A stretch of 9,976 nucleotides of DNA. It comes from Candidatus Pelagibacter sp. TMED153 (GTDB lineage: Bacteria > Pseudomonadota > Alphaproteobacteria > Pelagibacterales > Pelagibacteraceae). Of the stretch, positions 5,647-9,976 are shown piece after piece. The notes under the pieces are model-generated. The model ran no database searches. It was given only the letters and a program-made list of their open reading frames with translations, and was not told the DNA's origin. Positions within the stretch are counted from its first letter, which is position 1. Every line of letters starts with the position of its first letter. The stretch spans positions 3,056 through 13,031 of the forward strand of contig NHHC02000041.1 in the NCBI GenBank assembly GCA_002169935.2, in the 5' to 3' direction. A program made the position numbers and the translations under genes.

Positions 5647-5973
5647 ATGAAAATTAAAAGTTTTTTATTAATTTTACTAATTTTTATAATATCTAAAATT
5701 AATTTTTCATTTGCTGATGAAGCTCAAATGAAAAAAGGGTTGGAAATTTTTAATGAAACTGCTGGATGTGCTGCGTGCCATGTTTTGAAGGCTGCAGGAT
5801 CTGAGGGCAATATTGGGCCAAATTTAGATACAGTTACTATGACAGTTGAATCTGTGAAAGAAATGGTAACCTACGGACTTGGAGTAATGCCTGCTTTTGG
5901 AGAAAGTGGAATTTTGACTAAAGAAGAAATAGAAATTGTTTCCCAATACGTTGTGAAAGTAGCAAACAAGTAA
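5647..5973 (+). CDS. Periplasmic monoheme c-type cytochrome, probable sulfite dehydrogenase electron-acceptor subunit
   Basis: This 108-residue protein starts with a Sec signal peptide, a Lys-containing N-terminus and a long hydrophobic stretch, with probable cleavage after SFA at residue 23. The single haem-attachment motif is CAACH (C41, C44, H45). IGPNLDTVT follows, and the probable axial methionine is in GVMPAFGE (M81). The overall shape is class I cytochrome c. It starts 27 bp after the sulfite dehydrogenase gene on the same strand, with only a weak AAGTAAG-like ribosome-binding sequence, and a strong terminator closes the pair. Size, single haem and position match a SorB-type partner that accepts electrons from the molybdenum centre and hands them to the respiratory chain. 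The cytochrome assignment is firm; the partnership is inferred from context. Confidence 0.9.
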   Translation: MKIKSFLLILLIFIISKINFSFADEAQMKKGLEIFNETAGCAACHVLKAAGSEGNIGPNLDTVTMTVESVKEMVTYGLGVMPAFGESGILTKEEIEIVSQYVVKVANK

Positions 5974-5981
5974 TTAATATT

Positions 5982-6012
5982 TTTAACTTCCAGTTTATCA
6001 CTGGAAGTTAAA
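5982..6012. terminator. Bidirectional intrinsic terminator between convergent genes
   Basis: TTTAACTTCCAG (5982-5993) and CTGGAAGTTAAA (6001-6012) form a perfect 12-bp stem around a 7-base loop (TTTATCA). On the plus strand TAAATTTTTATT follows the stem; on the minus strand A+T-rich AATATTAATT follows. The stem's outer A/T pairs let it work in both directions. It lies 8 bp after the cytochrome stop and 7 bp after the stop of the convergent GYD-domain gene, as a shared terminator should. Confidence 0.88.
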
Positions 6013-6019
6013 TAAATTT

Positions 6020-6337
6020 TTATTGTCCTGGAGCTTTATAACCAATTTTACTAGCTTTTGATGTAGCCTTATTAAAATCAATTGCTTCTAACATTGTTAA
6101 GTTTTCAACTGCACCTGAAGCCTCAACAACTAATTTAATTGCAGCAAAATCATCAAAGCTAGGCACTTCAGATACGACTATAAAGTCATAAGGACCTCTT
6201 ACAATGTCCATACTGTGCATAGATCCGCCCATTGCTTTAGTAAGTTGCTCCACTACAGCTTTTCTATCACTTCCAGGATCTTTAAGAAATCCTTGAAAAG
6301 CTTTTGCTGTGTAGTTTCCCATTATGTATGCTTTCAT
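6020..6337 (-). CDS. GYD domain-containing protein of unknown function
   Basis: A 105-residue cytoplasmic protein (no signal or membrane segment) of the GYD family, small ferredoxin-like-fold proteins with no established biochemical role. Family features include the opening MKAYIMGNYTAKAFQGFLKD, a central RGPYDFIVVSEVPSFDDFAAIKLVVEAS region (glycine-tyrosine-aspartate-like GPYD at about 48-51), and the closing LTMLEAIDF. Alternating strands and helices suggest dimeric alpha+beta packing, as in related small-domain proteins. The start is well supported by GAGGGG about 6 nt before the ATG. It is a single-gene unit: divergent from the aldehyde dehydrogenase gene and convergent with the cytochrome gene, ending just before the shared terminator. 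Codon and amino-acid use, richer in Gly/Ala/Val than the neighbours, suggests a well-expressed conserved protein. Function is unknown. Confidence 0.88.
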   Translation of the reverse strand: MKAYIMGNYTAKAFQGFLKDPGSDRKAVVEQLTKAMGGSMHSMDIVRGPYDFIVVSEVPSFDDFAAIKLVVEASGAVENLTMLEAIDFNKATSKASKIGYKAPGQ

Positions 6338-6441
6338 ATTTACCCCTCTTTTTTATATTTATATTCTACTAAATATACAAAAATGTTGATATGTTTTATT
6401 TGCATGCTAGACACAACCTTAAGTAATGCTAGATTATTAAC
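6338..6441. promoter_or_regulatory. Divergent promoter region between the GYD gene (-) and the aldehyde dehydrogenase gene (+)
   Basis: This is a 104-bp spacer. For the plus strand, TAGACA (6408-6413) and TAGATT (6430-6435, preceded by TGC as an extended -10) are 16 bp apart and would put the transcript start at about the ATG. An alternative is TTGATA (6386-6391) with TAGACA as -10, also 16 bp apart. No Shine-Dalgarno sequence precedes the plus-strand ATG. For the minus strand, AGAGGGG is the ribosome-binding sequence of the GYD gene, and A+T-rich TATAAA-like sequence lies further upstream. The elements are consensus guesses. Confidence 0.5.
6404..6433. repeat. Short direct repeat ATGCTAGA, 22 bp apart
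   Basis: ATGCTAGA occurs at 6404-6411 and again at 6426-6433, start to start 22 bp, about two helical turns, on the same face of the DNA, just upstream of the aldehyde dehydrogenase start. It could be a pair of regulator half-sites, or a by-product of tandem promoter elements, since 22 bp equals one -35 to -10 period with a 16-bp spacer. An exact 8-bp repeat in about 100 bp is suggestive, not conclusive. Confidence 0.35.
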
Positions 6442-7884
6442 ATGTACGAAAAATTTGGACAATTCATCAATGGTAAATGGCAACAATCCTCAGATAAAGC
6501 GACTTATGAGGTAATTAATCCTGCTAACGAAGATATTTTAGGACATGCATCAAAAGCCACTCCTAAAGATGTAGAGGCAGCATTACAATCAGCAGCAAAA
6601 GGATTAGAAGTTTGGAAAAAAACTGCTCCTTGGCAGAGAGCCTATATTATTAGACGTATTGCAGATAAGATGAGGGAAAAGCAAGATGTGCTGGCTAAAT
6701 GGATGACACTTGAAGTTGGAAAACCATTTATTGAAGCTAAGGGAGAAATAAATGGTGCAGCGGATATTTTTGAATGGAATGCTGAAGAAACAAAAAGAAT
6801 TTATGGTCAAACTGTTGAAAGTAGATTTGCAGACACAAGAGTACATGTTTACTATCAGCCTGTAGGAGTAGTTGCAGCACTGTCACCATGGAATTTTCCA
6901 GCGGTACTTTCAGCTAGAAAAATTGCAACTGCTTTAGCCGCAGGTTGTTCTGTTATAATTAAACCTGACGTAATTACCCCGGGTGTAGTGATGGAGATGG
7001 TAGATATTTGCAGGGAAAGTGGAGTACCTCCGGGCGTAGTAAATCTTTTATCAGGTGATCCTCCTAGCATTGCACAGCAATTAATTGCTTCAGATACAGT
7101 TAAAAAAATTTCAATAACAGGATCATCAAGAGTCGGAAAACTAATTCTAAAACAAGCTGCTGACAAAGTTCAAAGAGTTACAATGGAATTAAGTGGCCAT
7201 TCACCTTTTATTGTATTTGATGATGCTGATATTAAAAAAGCGGCAGATATGGCAATAGCAGCAAAGTTTAGAAATAATGGTCAAGTTTGTATATCTCCAA
7301 ATAGATTTTATATACATGAGAGTAAAAAAGATGAATTTGTAAATTTATTTTTAGATAAAACAAAGAAATTGAAAATTGGAGATGGCATGGACCCTCAAAC
7401 GCAACTAGGTCCTTTAACAACAAAGAAAAGACTAAATGAAGTAGAAGAGCTAGTTGAAAAAACAAAACAAGAAGGAGCTAAAGTTTTGTTGGGAGGAAAA
7501 AGGCCTGCAGGTTTTAATAAGGGTTTTTATTATGAACCAACAATATTTGATAATGTAAAAGATAATTATACGATAATGAAGCAAGAACCTTTTGGACCAT
7601 TAGTGCCTATGCTTTCATTTAAATCTTTTGATGAAGTGATCGAAAGAGCTAATAATCATGAATTAGGTTTATGTAGTTATGTTTGTACAAATTCAATGGA
7701 AAAAGCTCATTTAGCATCTGAACAATTAGAAACTGGAACAGTAGGAGTAAACACAGGTTTTATTGCAATCGCTGAAGCACCTTTTGGAGGAATTAAACAA
7801 AGTGGATATGGCAGAGAAGGTGGATCTAATGCAATCAAAGATTATCTAAATGTTAAGTATACTCATCTGGGAATTAAAGGATAA
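6442..7884 (+). CDS. NAD(P)-dependent aldehyde dehydrogenase (succinate-semialdehyde dehydrogenase-like)
   Basis: This is a cytoplasmic enzyme that oxidises an aldehyde to a carboxylic acid with NAD(P)+. The 480 residues are full length. The catalytic set is complete: N151 in SPWNFP (148-153), K174 in IIKPD, the Rossmann loop GSSRVG (227-232), general base E249 in MELSGHSPFIVFDDAD, nucleophile C283 in NNGQVCISPNR, and E382 in EPFGPL (382-387). The FIVFDDAD stretch and C-terminal APFGGIKQSGYGREGG resemble the GabD/succinate-semialdehyde dehydrogenase branch, but ELSG replaces the commoner ELGG and ISPN replaces the commoner residues after the catalytic cysteine. The substrate cannot be fixed; 4-trimethylaminobutyraldehyde is one possibility given the oxygenase at the right end. 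It is the first gene of a three-gene run. The ATG has no Shine-Dalgarno sequence and may be leaderless. Confidence 0.93.
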   Translation: MYEKFGQFINGKWQQSSDKATYEVINPANEDILGHASKATPKDVEAALQSAAKGLEVWKKTAPWQRAYIIRRIADKMREKQDVLAKWMTLEVGKPFIEAKGEINGAADIFEWNAEETKRIYGQTVESRFADTRVHVYYQPVGVVAALSPWNFPAVLSARKIATALAAGCSVIIKPDVITPGVVMEMVDICRESGVPPGVVNLLSGDPPSIAQQLIASDTVKKISITGSSRVGKLILKQAADKVQRVTMELSGHSPFIVFDDADIKKAADMAIAAKFRNNGQVCISPNRFYIHESKKDEFVNLFLDKTKKLKIGDGMDPQTQLGPLTTKKRLNEVEELVEKTKQEGAKVLLGGKRPAGFNKGFYYEPTIFDNVKDNYTIMKQEPFGPLVPMLSFKSFDEVIERANNHELGLCSYVCTNSMEKAHLASEQLETGTVGVNTGFIAIAEAPFGGIKQSGYGREGGSNAIKDYLNVKYTHLGIKG

Positions 7885-7896
7885 TTTTAAAGTTAA

Positions 7897-8604
7897 ATGA
7901 TTGAATTAATTATTGCTTTTGGAGCTGGACTAATAAGTTTTTTATCTCCATGTGTTTTGCCATTAATTCCCGGATATATTTCTTACATTTCTGGCAGTTC
8001 ATTAAATGAATTGATAGAAAAAAAGAATATAAATTTACTTCCAATTATTTTATTTACTTTTGGATTTTCAATAGTTTTTATTATTTTTGGAGCTGCTTCA
8101 ACTTATTTAGGCCAAGTATTACTTCAAAATTCAAATGAATTAAGAATTGCAGCTGGTTTAATAATAATTCTTTTTTCACTTCATATTATTGGAGTCTTTA
8201 ATTTAAAATTTCTTAATTATGAAAAAAGAATTGAGACAAAAACAAATAATAATTTTTATAGTCCAATATTAATTGGTATGGCTTTTGCTTTTGGATGGAC
8301 GCCATGCATAGGTCCTATTTTAGGATCAATTTTAGTTCTTGCAACAACAGAAGAAAGTGTGAATAAGGGCATTTATCTTCTAACTTTTTACTCATTAGGT
8401 TTAGCAATACCATTTATTTTATCAGGATATTTAATACAAAAGTTTTTAATATTTTCTAAAAATTTTAAAAAAAATATCAATTTAGTATCTAAAGTAGGTG
8501 GAATTATACTATTAATTACAGGTATTTTAATATTAACTAACCAATTACAAGCTTTGGGGTATTACTTATTGAATATTCTCCCATTCTTACAAAATTTTGG
8601 ATAG
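7897..8604 (+). CDS. ccdA: CcdA-family thiol-disulfide electron carrier of the inner membrane
   Basis: This is an integral membrane protein of the CcdA/DsbD-transmembrane-domain family, which carries reducing equivalents from cytoplasmic thioredoxin to periplasmic thiol proteins, classically for cytochrome c maturation. The 235 residues form about six hydrophobic helices. The two redox cysteines lie in the conserved contexts ISFLSPCVLPLIPGY (C19, first helix) and FGWTPCIGPILG (C137, fourth helix). Size and the absence of extra domains fit CcdA rather than full DsbD. It starts 12 bp after the aldehyde dehydrogenase stop, with only AAAGTTAA before the ATG, and is 8 bp from the next gene, so it is probably co-transcribed. 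The periplasmic cytochrome encoded in this window would need this kind of reductant, but a direct link is inference. Confidence 0.92.
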   Translation: MIELIIAFGAGLISFLSPCVLPLIPGYISYISGSSLNELIEKKNINLLPIILFTFGFSIVFIIFGAASTYLGQVLLQNSNELRIAAGLIIILFSLHIIGVFNLKFLNYEKRIETKTNNNFYSPILIGMAFAFGWTPCIGPILGSILVLATTEESVNKGIYLLTFYSLGLAIPFILSGYLIQKFLIFSKNFKKNINLVSKVGGIILLITGILILTNQLQALGYYLLNILPFLQNFG

Positions 8605-8612
8605 TTAAAATT

Positions 8613-9194
8613 ATGAAAATTTACCAAATAGATTCTAGTGCTAGAAAAGAAGGCTCTACGTCTAGAGCGTTAGCTAAAAAATTATTAGACAAAATTAAAA
8701 AACCTGAGGATGAAGTTATTTATAGAGATTTAGATGATGAAATGGTTTTTGTTTCTGGTTTAACCGAGTCCGGAATGAAAATTGAAAAAAAAGATCAAAC
8801 AGAGCATCATAAAAAAATGTTTGAGTTATCGGACACTTTAGTTAAAGAACTTAAAGACAGTGATGTTATTATAATATCTGCTCCAATATACAACTATGGG
8901 CCACCAGCTACCCTAAAAGCTTGGTCAGATCTTGCTGCAAGAGTAGGAGAAACTTTTAAATTTAAACCTAATGGTAGAAGAGAAGGTTTATTAAAAAATA
9001 AAAGAGCTTACTTAGTTATTACTTCAGGAGGCACTAAACTTAATAGCAACGAAGATTTTTTAACACCTTGGTTAAAATTTATTTTAAATTTTTTTGGAAT
9101 AGAAAAAATTGATATTATTTGTGCTGATCAAATGGCATTAGATTATGAAAAATCAATTAAGGAAGCAGAAAAACAAATAGAAAATATTTCTTAA
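8613..9194 (+). CDS. FMN-dependent NAD(P)H:quinone/azo reductase (AzoR family)
   Basis: This is a cytoplasmic flavodoxin-fold enzyme of the AzoR/AcpD family that uses NAD(P)H to reduce quinones, and azo dyes in the test tube, by two-electron steps, often as protection against quinone stress. The 193 residues are the usual length. The FMN phosphate loop is visible as DSSARKEGSTSRALA (7-21). The flavin-contacting PIYNYGPPATLKAWSDLAAR, with YNYG matching the family's YNFG motif, lies at about 91-110 and is followed by GETFKF. A later VITSGGTK segment (about 136-143) also matches. It is the third gene of the run after the aldehyde dehydrogenase and ccdA, 8 bp downstream. Its TAA overlaps the TAA of the convergent oxygenase gene in the palindrome TTAA, with no terminator between them. 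The physiological substrate is unknown. Confidence 0.9.
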   Translation: MKIYQIDSSARKEGSTSRALAKKLLDKIKKPEDEVIYRDLDDEMVFVSGLTESGMKIEKKDQTEHHKKMFELSDTLVKELKDSDVIIISAPIYNYGPPATLKAWSDLAARVGETFKFKPNGRREGLLKNKRAYLVITSGGTKLNSNEDFLTPWLKFILNFFGIEKIDIICADQMALDYEKSIKEAEKQIENIS

Positions 9195-9976
9195 AGATTA
9201 AATTTTCTCTTTAAATGTCTTAGCTTTCCCTCTGTACTGTCATAATCAATATAACAGCCTTGTAAGAAACGATTCCCTTCATTAGCATCATATGATGTTC
9301 TACCATGTAACAACCTATGATTATCCATCATTAATAAATCTCCTGGAGATAATTTAAACTCAATTCTATATTTGTTTGAATTATACAATTCAGAAATTTT
9401 TTTTCTTGCTGAGTAAAATAATTCTAATTTTTCTTTATCCATCAAAGGAACAAAATCAAGTCTAGGGCTAAATCTTACTTGTTTAAAATATCCATCTTCA
9501 TCGACATGAATCATTTCAGACCAATCTTCCAAAACAACACTATTATCTACAAATTGAAATCTGACTTTAATTTCTGTTAAAATTTTATAATAATCTGGGA
9601 ATTTTTTTTTAAGTTTTTGAGAAACAGTATAACCATCTACTAAAGTTGAGAGTCCTCCACTTACTTTATTTTCAATACATTGTAACATTTGTATACAAGG
9701 CACAGGGTTTCGATATGGGTTATCAGTATGAGGAGCTAATGACATAGATGTATAAGCTAAATCATTAGGATTTGGTTTAGATCTCACATCAAAAAATTCT
9801 CCAAAGTTAGTTCGCCTAATACTTCCAATAGAGTTTGCAAAGTTAACTATAAAATTATTTTTTGTAGGTACTTCTTTAAATATAACAAACCCATATTGAT
9901 AAAAATTGATTAAAGCTTTATACATTTCTTTATCTTCAAAAAAATTGTCTTTAAATTTAAAAATATTGTATTTTTT
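9191..9976 (-). CDS. Gamma-butyrobetaine hydroxylase-like 2-oxoglutarate/Fe(II) oxygenase (N-terminus beyond right edge)
   Basis: This belongs to the TauD/BBOX superfamily. The best-known members of this branch hydroxylate gamma-butyrobetaine to L-carnitine or act on trimethyllysine, using O2 and 2-oxoglutarate. Residue numbers count from the Met at 9925. Visible features are YGFVIFKEVP, the run IGSIRRTNFGEFFDVRSKP (33-51), the iron-binding HTD (H66, D68) in APHTDNPYRNPVPC, GGLSTLVDGY (90-99), and the distal iron ligand H207 in DNHRLLHGRTSYD with R219 in NRFLQGCYIDYDS for 2-oxoglutarate. The reading frame stays open from that Met to the window edge, so it is not the true start. Full-length relatives have about 100 more residues with a small N-terminal beta domain, presumably outside the window. 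Its stop interlocks with that of the flavin reductase. Specificity within the family is inferred. Confidence 0.88.
   Translation of the reverse strand, partial: KKYNIFKFKDNFFEDKEMYKALINFYQYGFVIFKEVPTKNNFIVNFANSIGSIRRTNFGEFFDVRSKPNPNDLAYTSMSLAPHTDNPYRNPVPCIQMLQCIENKVSGGLSTLVDGYTVSQKLKKKFPDYYKILTEIKVRFQFVDNSVVLEDWSEMIHVDEDGYFKQVRFSPRLDFVPLMDKEKLELFYSARKKISELYNSNKYRIEFKLSPGDLLMMDNHRLLHGRTSYDANEGNRFLQGCYIDYDSTEGKLRHLKRKFNL

Noticed and set aside
4402..5973. Calling the pair soxCD of a thiosulfate-oxidising Sox system
   Set aside because: No soxXYZAB genes are present and the cytochrome is a small monoheme protein, unlike the larger SoxD. A SorAB-type sulfite dehydrogenase fits better, though not proven.
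6215..6514. A 99-codon plus-strand open frame over the GYD gene, the promoter region and the aldehyde dehydrogenase start
   Set aside because: It runs antisense to the conserved GYD protein and out of frame with the aldehyde dehydrogenase; its translation is Cys/Ser/His-rich and resembles no family.
6604..7465. Three minus-strand open frames (6604-6846, 6855-7166, 7268-7465)
   Set aside because: All are antisense to the intact, motif-complete aldehyde dehydrogenase gene, with unnatural composition and no supporting ribosome-binding sites.
6442..7884. Naming the aldehyde dehydrogenase betB or gabD
   Set aside because: Catalytic residues show the superfamily only; residues around the nucleophile and ELSG do not match my recollection of either group well enough to give a symbol.
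9923..9925. Met codon at 9925 as the start of the oxygenase gene
   Set aside because: The frame is open from there to the window edge, no ribosome-binding sequence precedes it, and full-length relatives have an extra N-terminal domain. Treated as a partial gene.

Overview
The window is about 70% A+T by eye, with tightly packed genes, short or overlapping junctions and K/N/I-rich proteins. Together with the gene content (Tat-exported molybdoenzymes, a SorA/SoxC-type sulfite dehydrogenase, a gamma-butyrobetaine hydroxylase-type dioxygenase, CcdA), this points to a streamlined marine alphaproteobacterium of the SAR11/Pelagibacterales kind. That placement is inference from composition and protein character, not from a marker gene.

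Layout. (1) Positions 1-69 (+) may hold the last 22 codons of a gene entering from the left. (2) Positions 52-4260 (-) are one dense, translationally coupled operon, read moaA, moaC, a hotdog-fold thioesterase, moaD, moaE, msrP, msrQ. (3) After a 141-bp divergent intergenic region, 4402-5973 (+) encodes a Tat-exported sulfite dehydrogenase Mo subunit and its monoheme cytochrome c. (4) A perfect 12-bp-stem bidirectional terminator (5982-6012) separates this pair from a convergent GYD-domain gene (6020-6337, -). (5) A second divergent promoter region (6338-6441) leads into a three-gene (+) run: aldehyde dehydrogenase, ccdA-like thiol-redox membrane protein, and an AzoR-type flavin reductase. (6) The last gene (9191 to the right edge, -) is a gamma-butyrobetaine hydroxylase-like 2-oxoglutarate/Fe(II) oxygenase whose N-terminus lies outside the window. 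Its stop codon interlocks with that of the flavin reductase.

How it fits together. The left half is a compact molybdenum module. MoaA, MoaC, MoaD and MoaE make molybdopterin from GTP. Both molybdoenzymes present belong to the sulfite-oxidase fold, the group that uses molybdopterin without an added nucleotide: MsrP, repairing oxidised periplasmic methionine with electrons from the haem membrane protein MsrQ, and the sulfite dehydrogenase, passing electrons to cytochrome c. The late steps (MoeB, MogA/MoaB, MoeA) are not in the window. CcdA in the right half could supply reductant for periplasmic cytochrome c maturation, which the cytochrome requires, but it is not in the same operon.

The most notable observations are: the essential Gly-Gly tails of MoaD and MoaA are encoded by codons that also serve as Shine-Dalgarno sequences for the next gene; a hotdog thioesterase is stitched between moaC and moaD with a 4-bp stop/start overlap; an Asn stands where sulfite oxidases usually carry an active-site His; and three proteins in the window could belong to gamma-butyrobetaine/carnitine metabolism. 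I saw no mobile element, CRISPR array, tRNA or rRNA.
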